64,000 nucleotides of DNA from Treponema sp. (lineage in GTDB: Bacteria > Spirochaetota > Spirochaetia > Treponematales > Treponemataceae), in the NCBI GenBank assembly GCA_017449285.1, contig JAFSJX010000056.1, positions 60,080 through 124,079 of the forward strand, given 5' to 3'. Each line of letters opens with the position of its first letter. The stretch's first letter is position 1. The position numbers were made by a program, and so were the translations under genes. Of the stretch, positions 53,393 through 61,888 are shown piece after piece. The notes beneath the pieces were generated by a model. That model was not told where the DNA came from. It did not search any database and saw nothing but the letters and a program-made list of their open reading frames with translations.

Positions 53393-54218
53393 ACTGCTGA
53401 CCTCTCCGCCACACGACATACATTGCGGTCGTAAGTTCAGGCTTTAGCGGCTTAAAGCACAAGGGGCTTTCTGCGCTCGTGTCAACAAGCCCCTCAAAAG
53501 TCAGAAGATAGCCGGTTCCTTCGCGGGCAAGAACGGAGCCGTTGAAACTCAAATCAAGAGTAGCTACAACATTCACACGCGAAATATCATCGCCCATCCA
53601 TTTCGGGAGGTCGGCCGCAAGAGCCTGCCTGGAAATCATAATCGGCTTGTCAATCAAATCTTTTGGCTCGATAAAATCGAGGTCGGAAAGTTCAGCATCG
53701 CGCCTCATTACAAGGCCCCACTTGTCAACGGCATGGACGGTAAGACAGTTGTATTTTTTAAGGTCAACATTCTCGACTATCACTGCAAAGTCAAAAAGCC
53801 CCTTGTCCAGTTTTTCAAGAACACGCTCGCTGTCTCCCGCATACAGATGATAGCGGATTTTCGGATGCGCGGTTTTAAGGGCATTTATGCTGCTCGCAAG
53901 AAAGGAAATATTCTTTGACTCCGCGCAGGCAATTGAAATGTCGCCGGTAATTTCATCTTCTTTGAGCACCTTAAAATCAAGCAAGGTCTTGTCCGCCATC
54001 GAAAGAATATCCTCTGCCCTCTCTCGCAGAAGTTCCCCCGCCGCCGTCAGACGGATTGCATAATTGGTGCGCTCAAAGAGTTTTTCGCCAAGTTCCCACT
54101 CCAAGTCCTTAATCTGCCGGCTCATCGTCGGCTGAGTGACATTGAGATTTTCGGCCGCCTTTGTGATGTTCCCCAGACGGGCGGCTTCAAGAAAATATTT
54201 CAATACGCGAAGTTCCAT
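53337..54218 (-). CDS. LysR-family transcriptional regulator
   Basis: 293 aa, normal for the family. The N-terminal winged HTH (MELRVLKYFLEAARLGNITK, then LNVTQPTMSRQIKDLEWELG) and a type-2 periplasmic-binding-like effector domain (~90-290; ITGDISIACAES onward) are clear. LysR genes of this kind often sit beside redox or hydrolase genes. Here the R-M system now separates it from the hydrolase/cyclophilin-like block starting at 58364. Confidence 0.92.
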   Translation of the reverse strand: MELRVLKYFLEAARLGNITKAAENLNVTQPTMSRQIKDLEWELGEKLFERTNYAIRLTAAGELLRERAEDILSMADKTLLDFKVLKEDEITGDISIACAESKNISFLASSINALKTAHPKIRYHLYAGDSERVLEKLDKGLFDFAVIVENVDLKKYNCLTVHAVDKWGLVMRRDAELSDLDFIEPKDLIDKPIMISRQALAADLPKWMGDDISRVNVVATLDLSFNGSVLAREGTGYLLTFEGLVDTSAESPLCFKPLKPELTTAMYVVWRRGQQFTKAAEIFLEEMRKVVDK

Positions 54219-54241
54219 GTCTGAATCCTTTTTTTTATTTT

Positions 54242-54363
54242 TGGGCGCATTTTACCTTCGGTAAAACCGGGCTTTCCGCAGTTCCGCTATCGCTTCATTC
54301 CTACGCTCGCCACAGCTCGCTTCGGAACAGCCCTGTCGGGCTGCCACTACTATCCCTTGCGCG
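54242..54363 (-). repeat. Structured dispersed element, copy 2
   Basis: About 120 nt. On the minus strand it begins GCAAGGGATAGTAGTGGC, contains AGCCCGACAGGGCT and CGGAAAGCCCGG, and ends ATTTTACCGAAGGTAAAAT-type hairpin then GCGCCC. It ends 9 nt from the stop of the FokI-like endonuclease gene and is inverted relative to copy 3 on the other side of the R-M system. Confidence 0.75.
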
Positions 54364-54372
54364 GATATTTAT

Positions 54373-56118
54373 CTAAGAACAAACCTTGTATTCCGTATTG
54401 CAAATGCCTTTTTCAAAATCTTGCAAAGTCATCTTCTTACCTTGTATTTTATCTGCAACAAACAGAGCGGTCAAAATGGACATCGCGCTTCCCTTGACAT
54501 CATGAACTAGTGCGATTTTTTCAAGTTTTTCTTGCATATCACCCTTAAAACTACCCGACACGAACATAAAATAGAACTTGTCTACTTCGCTTGGAAAGAT
54601 ATTCCACCATTCATTTGAATTCAATTCTTTCTTGCGTTCTATATTTTCACGGATATATCGTAACATTTCATCACGCTGACCAACAGGCAAAGTATATCCT
54701 TTTGAATACGCCTTCATATCAACAATAATTCCGTAGTGACTATCTTCGGTATTTGTAAACAGAACACCATCCGGCTTGCTTGTGCCACCTAAATGATTTC
54801 CGTTAAAGCCATATTCATTCAAAAATAGTTCCATTGCTTTCATCTCGAACAGGCGGTTTTGAGAATTGTCAAAGGCAAGGTCAAGTAACGAAAGATATTC
54901 GTGCGATATATATTGCAACTGTGAGCGAATTTCATCTTTCGTAGTGGACAGTTCAGATTTTTTAGTCAAATCTTTATACAAAGGAATCGGAAAATCGCAG
55001 ATCGTATCTTTTAATTCAGCAGAATTTTCATCAACCGAAAGTTCAAGACCGAGATTTATAAAACCCAGTACATCATCTTTTACGGTTTCTGTTGTTTCTG
55101 CCAAATTGTAATATTTTAAGAATTCGCAAATTGACTTAAATGTGCAATTTTTCTTTTTGTCTGCAAGAAATTTTAGAATGAGAGAACGGCGCAAACGCAA
55201 ATACTCACGGTCGCTTCCTTTTGTTGCAAACATTTCATAAGAAACAATCTTTTCATTTCTGCTGTGACGACTATTTCCGCTTGCATTTCGCAAATAACGC
55301 TCCCCGACAGGCGTAATTCTGAAACCACCTAATGTATCGCTTACAATATGATTCCCATACTGCAAAGAAATTTCTTTCGTATCATTTTCCAGAAGTCCAA
55401 GTTTTACAAGCCATTGTGCGATTGTCCGTGCGTACTTATCTAGAGAGCTTTCCCAATCAGAACGAATATCAGAGCGTTCCTTGGCATCAGATGTGTTTGC
55501 CAAAGCAGCAATAATACTTGCCAGCGGATATGAAACAAAACCATCCTCCCCGATAAAACCTAGTTTTCCAGCAAGTTCAAATTTGGTCAGTACATCGCTA
55601 GGATTTTTTAGCAATGAAACGATGCGAAAGGCTGGTGGATAAGATAAGGCAGCCTGTATAAGCAATTCCTTTTTGTCAGTTGCATGTACGAGATTTCTCC
55701 CCTTCTCTGTAATAGAAAAGGTATCTGTATCATAATTGTATGCAATAAAACCAAAGGCATGTCCCCAGCGAACAAAGTTATCAGCCGGCCAGTCGCCTAT
55801 ATAATCGCGTTTCTGTCCCTTAACTGCCGCTTGCACAATACCGTCGCAAGGTGATTCGCTGCGCGGTGTTGTGTGACTACCAATAAGAAGTTTGTAATTT
55901 ATAGCGACTGGCTGAGTATTTAACGCTTTGAGCATTTCGGCTTTTCCGTTTTCTTCGGCAACAAGGATAGGAATTTTATTTTCCACCAATTCTTTGTGAA
56001 ACGGACTTGTTTCATCAAAAAGCGCGACCACATCACATAATGCATCCAAATTTCCTGAATCTTGCACCCAACCAAATGCACGGGTTTTCTTTGATGTTGT
56101 TTGAATAATATTTATCAT
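54373..56118 (-). CDS. FokI-like type IIS restriction endonuclease
   Basis: 581 aa, very close to FokI (~580). Recalled FokI features match along the whole length: N-terminal RAFGWVQDSGNLDAL, RSESPCDGIVQAA, RWGHAFGFI, then the cleavage domain with NRLFEMKAMELFLNEYGFNG, HLGGTSKPDGVLF, YGIIVDMKAYSKGYTLPVGQ and NEWWNIFPSEV. The PD-D.K catalytic residues fall at about D451, D468 and K470. FokI recognises GGATG and cuts at a distance, so the same or a related site is expected. The ATG overlaps the methylase stop (ATGA, 56115-56118). The gene is AT-rich compared with the core genes here, implying horizontal transfer. Confidence 0.95.
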   Translation of the reverse strand: MINIIQTTSKKTRAFGWVQDSGNLDALCDVVALFDETSPFHKELVENKIPILVAEENGKAEMLKALNTQPVAINYKLLIGSHTTPRSESPCDGIVQAAVKGQKRDYIGDWPADNFVRWGHAFGFIAYNYDTDTFSITEKGRNLVHATDKKELLIQAALSYPPAFRIVSLLKNPSDVLTKFELAGKLGFIGEDGFVSYPLASIIAALANTSDAKERSDIRSDWESSLDKYARTIAQWLVKLGLLENDTKEISLQYGNHIVSDTLGGFRITPVGERYLRNASGNSRHSRNEKIVSYEMFATKGSDREYLRLRRSLILKFLADKKKNCTFKSICEFLKYYNLAETTETVKDDVLGFINLGLELSVDENSAELKDTICDFPIPLYKDLTKKSELSTTKDEIRSQLQYISHEYLSLLDLAFDNSQNRLFEMKAMELFLNEYGFNGNHLGGTSKPDGVLFTNTEDSHYGIIVDMKAYSKGYTLPVGQRDEMLRYIRENIERKKELNSNEWWNIFPSEVDKFYFMFVSGSFKGDMQEKLEKIALVHDVKGSAMSILTALFVADKIQGKKMTLQDFEKGICNTEYKVCS

Positions 56119-58079
56119 TTCCCACTCTCCAAAACATAGTTTGTTACTAAAACTTCATCGCTTCCCGAGCGTTCGGTATTGTAGCTTGAATTGGAGTAAT
56201 CCTTTTGCAGATGATGAACCGAATATTTTTTCGCCCACTCAATCAGAATATCATTGCGTTCGCCTTTGTGTGTAAAGACATTTGAAAGAGCAAATCTAAT
56301 TTTTTTCTCATTCAATTTATCAAGCAGAGAGTACAGGGATTTGTCGGATTCTTCCGTCCAGTTTTTGAAACCTCGGTTTCCATCATTGTATGAACCTGTC
56401 GTAATTAGATATGGCGGGTCACAGTAGACAAAATCATTTTCTGTCAAATTATCAATTGGAAAGACTGTAAAGTCATGTGACACAAAATCAGCGGAGGCAG
56501 ACTGTACTTTTTGCACGAATCGGATAAGATTTACTTTCATTGTGTCAGAATAATGGCTTCGATTTCTCCCGAATGGATTGTTATAGTTGTGATTGTTGTT
56601 GAACCTAAACTGATAGTTGAACGAAAAGCACGAAAGCACATACAAATCTATCGGATTTCGAGTCTTGTTGTAATGTTCGCGGAAAGCGATAAAAGCATCT
56701 TCATTTGTCATCGAAAGATTCCATTTTTTAATTGTTTCATCAATTTGATTCAGCAAATCTTCAAGTTTCATTGAGGAAAAAGTTCTGAACATTTCCATAA
56801 GGATTGTGTTCATATCATTGAATATGAGTTTTTTGCAGTCCGCATTCACACCGACATTTCCGCCACCGCAGAATAAATCCACAAAAGAATTTATATTCTT
56901 GGGCAGAAGCGGCATAAGCTGTGGAAGCAGTTTGTATTTGCCTCCGATGTAATTAAGCGGACTTTTTATGTATTTTTGATTTCGTGTGTTTAAATCATAA
57001 CTGACAGCGGGACTTGCAACAGCAAGTGTATTTTCTTCGGGCAGAACATAAATATTGTTTTGTGCTTTTTTCTGGATATAAAACAGATATTCGCATACAC
57101 CGCTTTCATCATAAATCTTGCTCTTATATTTTCGGTAGGGGATTTTCTGCAAAGAGTAAGTAGAAGCAATGCCATTGTCTTTGAGCGTTTTCTCAATAAA
57201 ATCTGCTTTCATAAGACCTGCGGAACTGTAACTAAGAACAATATGTGAAAAATCAGCATTGCGAATAAGCTGTTCAAAAGCATCGTTCACCTCGTGCTTT
57301 GAGCAGAACACAGATTTCTGGTCGGTATATGGACGCATTCCTGTTACGCCCGAAAGCACAGGATTGTCGTAGCGTGCGATAGTTTCCAAAACATGATAGT
57401 TCGGTGCATACTGTCTTGAATTATACGGCGGGTCAATGTAAAGAATATCGCCTGCAACATGCTTTTCCAAATCAAAAACATCTTCATTGTACGCCTTGTT
57501 GTTGCGGTTGTTGTTCTGTACATCAAATTGCGGAAGCTCGATTTTTTTGTATGCACGCTTATCCCAATTTTTAAGATACGCACCGTAAGTTCCTGTGATG
57601 TTCGATACGGACGGAACGGCTTCAATAAGACTTGCAAGAAGATAGTAATATTCCGCCTCGGTCAATTTTTTTTCGGTCTTCCATTGTTCAATAGTCGTGC
57701 GAATAAAATCAATGCGACGGGCGTTTTCGGAAGTGAAATACATTCTGCCCGCTTTCCCCGATGGAGAATAATTTTCTTCCACAAATTTGTTTGCCTCTGA
57801 TAGAGTTGCGTTTTCGAGGTAGTCGAATGGATTTGACACAGTGGATTTAAGTTTTGAAAAAGTTGGAGAAAAATTATTTTCCACAAGAGATTTTTGAATG
57901 ATGTATGAAAAAAACAGCGCATCATTTGAAATGATTTCATATTGTGGCTTAAAGTATCGAGCGACTACACCTGTTCCGCTGAAAATATCGCAGAAAGACT
58001 TCTGCTTTGTTTTTATATTTTGAGATATACAAGTTTCGATATTTTTGATTAAATTCGCTTTGCTTCCAATATAACGCAT
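56115..58079 (-). CDS. FokI-type fused two-domain N6-adenine DNA methyltransferase
   Basis: 654 aa from ATG at 58079 (MRYIGSKANLIKNI); a GTG at 58088 is the alternative. Two D12-class adenine methyltransferase domains are fused. The first has FCDIFSGTGVVARYF (~34) and YIDPPYNSRQY (~220); the second has YIGGKYKLLPQL, DLFCGGGNVG (~400) and YCDPPYLITTGSY (~560). In M.FokI each domain methylates one strand of the asymmetric GGATG/CATCC site, which explains the fusion. It is coupled to the endonuclease gene by a 4-bp overlap. Two CATCC sequences (58088-58092, 58098-58102) lie at its translation start. Confidence 0.95.
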   Translation of the reverse strand: MRYIGSKANLIKNIETCISQNIKTKQKSFCDIFSGTGVVARYFKPQYEIISNDALFFSYIIQKSLVENNFSPTFSKLKSTVSNPFDYLENATLSEANKFVEENYSPSGKAGRMYFTSENARRIDFIRTTIEQWKTEKKLTEAEYYYLLASLIEAVPSVSNITGTYGAYLKNWDKRAYKKIELPQFDVQNNNRNNKAYNEDVFDLEKHVAGDILYIDPPYNSRQYAPNYHVLETIARYDNPVLSGVTGMRPYTDQKSVFCSKHEVNDAFEQLIRNADFSHIVLSYSSAGLMKADFIEKTLKDNGIASTYSLQKIPYRKYKSKIYDESGVCEYLFYIQKKAQNNIYVLPEENTLAVASPAVSYDLNTRNQKYIKSPLNYIGGKYKLLPQLMPLLPKNINSFVDLFCGGGNVGVNADCKKLIFNDMNTILMEMFRTFSSMKLEDLLNQIDETIKKWNLSMTNEDAFIAFREHYNKTRNPIDLYVLSCFSFNYQFRFNNNHNYNNPFGRNRSHYSDTMKVNLIRFVQKVQSASADFVSHDFTVFPIDNLTENDFVYCDPPYLITTGSYNDGNRGFKNWTEESDKSLYSLLDKLNEKKIRFALSNVFTHKGERNDILIEWAKKYSVHHLQKDYSNSSYNTERSGSDEVLVTNYVLESGK

Positions 58080-58236
58080 TTTTTTCACATCCCTTTACAT
58101 CCTTGTTATATCATATACAGACTCCTTTTTCAAGAAACATAATAAAAGAAATAATTAGATAATGCTTTTTAAGCATATCTAGTCATAAAAACAAAGTATT
58201 GGTAATATCCAAGCCCATACAGTATATTAAAAATGC

Positions 58237-58338
58237 GCAAGGGATTGTAGTGGCGCGAAGCGTACCGCTTGCGGTATGAAGCGCGGTTAGCGCGGAACCA
58301 CGAAAAGCCCGACCCGAACGCAAGTGAGGGATACGCCC
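58237..58338 (+). repeat. Structured dispersed element, copy 3
   Basis: About 100 nt beginning GCAAGGGATTGTAGTGGCGC, with hairpins TACCGCTTGCGGTA and CGCGGTTAGCGCGG, then CGAAAAGCCCGACCCG and ending GAGGGATACGCCC. It lies upstream of the alpha/beta hydrolase gene. It is inverted relative to copy 2, so the R-M genes sit between two inverted copies. Confidence 0.75.
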
Positions 58339-58363
58339 AACCCCATACCAGACGGAGGTCACT

Positions 58364-59452
58364 ATGAAACGCTCTATCAAAATGATTATCACTACACTTG
58401 CAGCATTTGCAGCAATATCATCAGCATTTGCCAAAGACGGCAAGAATGGAGTCAAAATGGAAAAACTCAAGCTCGACAAAAAATGGGACAAAACTTTCGA
58501 ACTATCCGACACGGTTTCTCACAAGAAAGTAACTTTCACAAATCACTTTGGAATCACATTGGCAGCAGACATGTACACACCAAAGGCTGCTCCCAAAGAC
58601 GGAAAATTTGCGGCAATTGCAGTTTCAGGGCCTTTCGGTGCAGTCAAGGAACAGGCTTCCGGACTTTACGCCCACGAAATGGCAAAACGCGGCTACCTTA
58701 CGATTGCGTTCGACCCGTCTTTCACAGGCGAATCAGGCGGTCAGCCCCGCTACATGAACAGCCCGGACATCAACACGGAGGACTTTCAGGCGGCGGTGGA
58801 CTTTCTCTCGAACCTGACGAATGTTGACCCTGAAAAAATCGGCATCATCGGTATCTGCGGCTGGGGCGGAATGGCTTTGAACGCAGCGGCAATCGACACA
58901 AGAATCAAGGCGACCGCCGTAATGACCATGTACGACATGAGCCGAATCGCGGCTGGCGGCTACTTTGACGAAAACGACAACGAAGAATCCCGCTACCAGG
59001 CACGACTTGAGACAAACAAAGCCCGCACCGAGTGTTTTGCAAAAGGCGAATATCCCACGACCGGCGGACTTCCGGACAAGCGGCCTGAGGGCGACACCTT
59101 TTTCAGCCAGTACTGGGATTATTACAAGACAGAACGCGGCTATCACCCGCGCTCGCTCAATTCAAACATGGGCTGGGCTTTGACGGCAAACACAAGCATG
59201 ATGAACACTCGGATTTTGCGCTACACAAACGAAATCCGAAACGCAGTTCTCATCGTCCACGGTGAAAAAGCACACAGTCGTTACATGGGCGAGACCGCCT
59301 ACAAGGACATGATTAACGGCTCGAAGTACACGGCAAACAAGGAACTCGTGATTATCCCGAACGCCACCCACTGCGACCTCTACGACGGCGGAAACGGCAA
59401 CTTCATTCCGTGGGAAAAATTGCAGGGATTTTTTGAGAAGAATTTGAAGTAA
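58364..59452 (+). CDS. Exported alpha/beta hydrolase (dienelactone hydrolase-like)
   Basis: 362 aa. Signal peptide MKRSIKMIITTLAAFAAISS ends ...AFA. The alpha/beta hydrolase core has FAAIAVSGPFGAVKEQ, GYLTIAFDPSFTGESGG, the nucleophile elbow IGIIGICGWGGMALNAA, where the central residue is cysteine rather than serine, AVLIVHGEKAHSRYMG and a late histidine in IPNATHCDLYDG. A cysteine nucleophile is known in dienelactone hydrolase-type enzymes. The substrate is unknown. GGAGG precedes the ATG. It leads a block with an acetyltransferase, a nitrilase and a cyclophilin-like lipoprotein. Confidence 0.87.
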   Translation: MKRSIKMIITTLAAFAAISSAFAKDGKNGVKMEKLKLDKKWDKTFELSDTVSHKKVTFTNHFGITLAADMYTPKAAPKDGKFAAIAVSGPFGAVKEQASGLYAHEMAKRGYLTIAFDPSFTGESGGQPRYMNSPDINTEDFQAAVDFLSNLTNVDPEKIGIIGICGWGGMALNAAAIDTRIKATAVMTMYDMSRIAAGGYFDENDNEESRYQARLETNKARTECFAKGEYPTTGGLPDKRPEGDTFFSQYWDYYKTERGYHPRSLNSNMGWALTANTSMMNTRILRYTNEIRNAVLIVHGEKAHSRYMGETAYKDMINGSKYTANKELVIIPNATHCDLYDGGNGNFIPWEKLQGFFEKNLK

Positions 59453-59484
59453 TCTTTCATGCCGAATGATTTTCTGCATCTTTC

Positions 59485-59613
59485 GGGCGGTCCCCCGCAG
59501 GTGTCTTCGCCACCTGCGGGGTCGGGCTTTTCGGGATTCCGCTGTCGCTTCATTCTTCCATTCGCTACGCTCATTCCAGAACGGCTACGCCGCCCCTACA
59601 ATCCCTACCGCAA
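59485..59613 (-). repeat. Structured dispersed element, copy 4
   Basis: About 125 nt. On the minus strand it starts GGTAGGGATTGTAGGGGCGG and contains AATGAGCGTAGCGAATGG, GAAGCGACAGCGGAATCCCG, AAAGCCCGACCC and a long hairpin CCGCAGGTGGCGAAGACACC...GGGG near its end. It separates the hydrolase gene from the acetyltransferase gene. Confidence 0.75.
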
Positions 59614-59670
59614 AGGAAAATACTCGCATCGCAAGAATTTCATGGTATAATAAGCAATGAGAGGCCGTCT

Positions 59671-60303
59671 ATGAACAAAAAACTTCCCGACCCGAACACG
59701 CTCCATCCGATTGCAGGCTACGAAAAAGAAATCTATGTGAAGCCGGCGGTAAAAAATCCGAACATCATCGTGGGCGACTTTACCTACATCGCGGACAGCG
59801 ATTTTGAAAGCCATGTGACGCATCACTACGATTTTATCGGCGACAAGCTGATTATCGGGAAGTTTTGCCAGATTGCTGCGGGCGTGGAATTCGTGATGAA
59901 CGGCGCGAACCACCAGATGAACGCGGTGACGACCTTCCCGTTCTACACGCTCGAAGACTGGAATATGAAGCCGCCCGCACGGTCTGACTTGCCGCTCAAA
60001 GGCGACACGGTTATCGGAAACGATGTGTGGATTGGGCAAAATGCGGTGATTCTTCCCGGCGTTCGCATCGGCGACGGAGTGATTGTAGGCGCAAACAGCG
60101 TGGTCGGGAGCAATGTTGAGCCGTACACGATTGTCGCCGGAAATCCTGCACGCCTTATTCGCAAGCGTTTTGAAGATGAGATGATTGCCTTGCTCGAAAA
60201 GTTCGCATGGTGGGATAAACCAATAGAAGAAATCAATTCGCTCATTCCGATTCTGACGAGCGGGGATTCGGAAACGGTAAGGAACTTTTTGAAGGAGAAT
60301 TAA
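59671..60303 (+). CDS. CatB/Vat-type xenobiotic acyltransferase (hexapeptide-repeat)
   Basis: 210 aa, normal for the family. The left-handed beta-helix pattern includes IIVGDFTYIAD, YDFIGDKLIIGKFCQIAAGV, the catalytic histidine in FVMNGANHQMNAVTTFP, GDTVIGNDVWIGQNAVILPG and VVAGNPARLIRKRF-like VAGNPARLIRKRF. Family members acetylate chloramphenicol or streptogramin A, but many chromosomal copies have unknown substrates, so resistance cannot be claimed. GAGAGG precedes the ATG, and the gene ends 1 nt before the nitrilase start. Confidence 0.92.
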   Translation: MNKKLPDPNTLHPIAGYEKEIYVKPAVKNPNIIVGDFTYIADSDFESHVTHHYDFIGDKLIIGKFCQIAAGVEFVMNGANHQMNAVTTFPFYTLEDWNMKPPARSDLPLKGDTVIGNDVWIGQNAVILPGVRIGDGVIVGANSVVGSNVEPYTIVAGNPARLIRKRFEDEMIALLEKFAWWDKPIEEINSLIPILTSGDSETVRNFLKEN

Positions 60304-60304
60304 G

Positions 60305-61138
60305 ATGACCTTGAAAATAGCATTTGTTCAGCTTCATTCAGGAAAATCGCTTGAAGAAAATTTGGAAATCGGTTTGAACGCTTGTCGTGAGGCTAAGTTG
60401 AAAGGCGCGGACATTGCACTTTTTCCCGAGATGTGGAGCGACGGCTATTCTCTTCCGCAGAATGAAGAGGAGTTAGCTAAACTTTCTATACATACGGAGT
60501 CAAGCTTTATAACGGCTTTCCAATTGCTTTCTAAAGAACTTGAAATGGCGATTGGAATTACATTCTTGGAAAAAGGAACTGCAAAACCGCTTAATTCCGT
60601 TATCTATTTTAACAGGCGAGGCGAGAATATTCTTCATTACTCAAAAGTTCATCCCTGCGCATTTTCGGATGAAAGGGTGCTTTCCGGTGGCGAAGATTTT
60701 TATGTTGCAGATTTGGATTTTGGTCGGGGTTCGGTAAAAATCGGCTCGATGATTTGTTTTGACCGCGAGTTTCCAGAAAGTACGAGAATCCTCATGCTGA
60801 AAGGCGCGGAACTCATCCTTGCGCCTAACGCATGCCCGATGGAAATTAACCGGCTGGCAGCACTTCGGACACGGGCGTATGAAAATATGGTCGCTGTTGC
60901 AACCTGCAATTATCCAGCCGGGCACCCAGATTGCAACGGACATTCAACACTGTTCGACGGCGTTCCGTGGCTCCCGGAAGAACCAGGTACCAGAGACATG
61001 TGCGTTTTTGAGGCAAACGAAGAGCCGGGCATTTACATCGCCGAACTAGATTTAGACAGACTCCGCCGCCACCGTGAAAACGACATCATGGGTGACAAAT
61101 ACCGCCGTCCGGAAAAATACGGAATGCTGGTAAAATAG
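60305..61138 (+). CDS. Carbon-nitrogen hydrolase (nitrilase superfamily)
   Basis: 277 aa. The Glu-Lys-Cys triad is in IALFPEMWSDGY (E ~43), LHYSKVHPC (K ~116) and GSMICFDREFPES (C ~151). The family hydrolyses nitriles or amides such as omega-amides or carbamoyl compounds; this member's substrate is unknown. AAGGAG lies 7 nt before the ATG, overlapping the end of the acetyltransferase gene, so the two are in one operon. Confidence 0.92.
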   Translation: MTLKIAFVQLHSGKSLEENLEIGLNACREAKLKGADIALFPEMWSDGYSLPQNEEELAKLSIHTESSFITAFQLLSKELEMAIGITFLEKGTAKPLNSVIYFNRRGENILHYSKVHPCAFSDERVLSGGEDFYVADLDFGRGSVKIGSMICFDREFPESTRILMLKGAELILAPNACPMEINRLAALRTRAYENMVAVATCNYPAGHPDCNGHSTLFDGVPWLPEEPGTRDMCVFEANEEPGIYIAELDLDRLRRHRENDIMGDKYRRPEKYGMLVK

Positions 61139-61157
61139 CGGAATGAAAGGGAGAACA

Positions 61158-61649
61158 ATGAAAAGACTGATTTCGATTATTCTGACCGCAATACTGTTCG
61201 CAACAACAGCGTGTACAACGGACAGCAAAACATCATCTGACACAGGAGAACTTTCCGAAATGAAAATCAAGATTGAAATTATAAGCGACCAGCCTAACGG
61301 ACAGACAGGCAGCGGAAGTCACACGCTTACCGCAACGCTCGCAGACAACTCTTCTTCCCGTGCCTTTTATGAGCTTTTACAAAAAGGCTGCATAACGGTC
61401 GCCATGCACGACTACGGCAATTTTGAAAAAGTCGGTTCTCTTCCAGCTACCCTTCCGCGCAATGACCTGCAAATCACAACAGAGTCAGGCGACATCATCC
61501 TCTATCAGGGAAATCAGATTACGATTTACTACGACACAAACAGCTGGAACTTCACGCGGCTAGGAAAAGTGGACGGCGTGAGTCAATCGGAACTCAAACA
61601 GATTCTTGGAAAGGGCAATGTTACGACGGTATTCTCGGTGGGGGAATGA
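61158..61649 (+). CDS. Cyclophilin-like-fold lipoprotein
   Basis: 163 aa from ATG at 61158 (MKRLISIILTAILFATTAC), with AAAGGGAG upstream. The lipobox is ATTAC. The mature domain has MKIKIEIISD, LTATLADNSSSRAFYELL, MHDYGNFEKVGSLPATLPRN, GDIILYQGNQITIYYDTNSW and FTRLGKVDG, matching the small cyclophilin-like domain often found near alpha/beta hydrolase and LysR genes. Its role is unknown. It lies 19 nt after the nitrilase gene and is followed by a terminator. Confidence 0.85.
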   Translation: MKRLISIILTAILFATTACTTDSKTSSDTGELSEMKIKIEIISDQPNGQTGSGSHTLTATLADNSSSRAFYELLQKGCITVAMHDYGNFEKVGSLPATLPRNDLQITTESGDIILYQGNQITIYYDTNSWNFTRLGKVDGVSQSELKQILGKGNVTTVFSVGE

Positions 61650-61710
61650 CGGTTGTTGCAACTTTAACGGAATTTTGGCTAATACTCGGCGAGTTTTTCT
61701 ATTAACCGAC

Positions 61711-61746
61711 AAAAAAGACCTTCTGCGAAAAACAGAAGGCCTTTTC
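61711..61746 (+). terminator. Terminator of the 58-61 kb gene block
   Basis: AAAAGACCTTCTG-CGAAAAA-CAGAAGGCCTTTT, a stem with one mismatch flanked by A and T runs, so it can act in both directions. Confidence 0.8.
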
Positions 61747-61756
61747 ATTCAAGTAT

Positions 61757-61815
61757 AAAAAAACGCCAGCCCTAGGGAGCGGTCCTGCGGAGAAGGCCAA
61801 TCGAGAAGCTGGCGT
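61757..61815 (-). terminator. Terminator-like structure after pntB fragment
   Basis: ACGCCAGC (61763-61770) and GCTGGCGT (61808-61815) form an 8-bp outer stem around a 37-nt GC-rich loop. On the minus strand the stem is followed by TTTTTTT (61757-61763). Confidence 0.55.
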
Positions 61816-61888
61816 AAATCCCAAGCAACACACAGCCACACCTCCGTATAAAAACATCCGTGTCCTATCTGTGTGCATCTGCGTCTAA

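Noticed and set aside
59671..60303. Calling the acetyltransferase an antibiotic resistance gene
   Set aside because: The fold and catalytic histidine fit the CatB/Vat class, but substrate cannot be told from sequence and many chromosomal members do not confer resistance.
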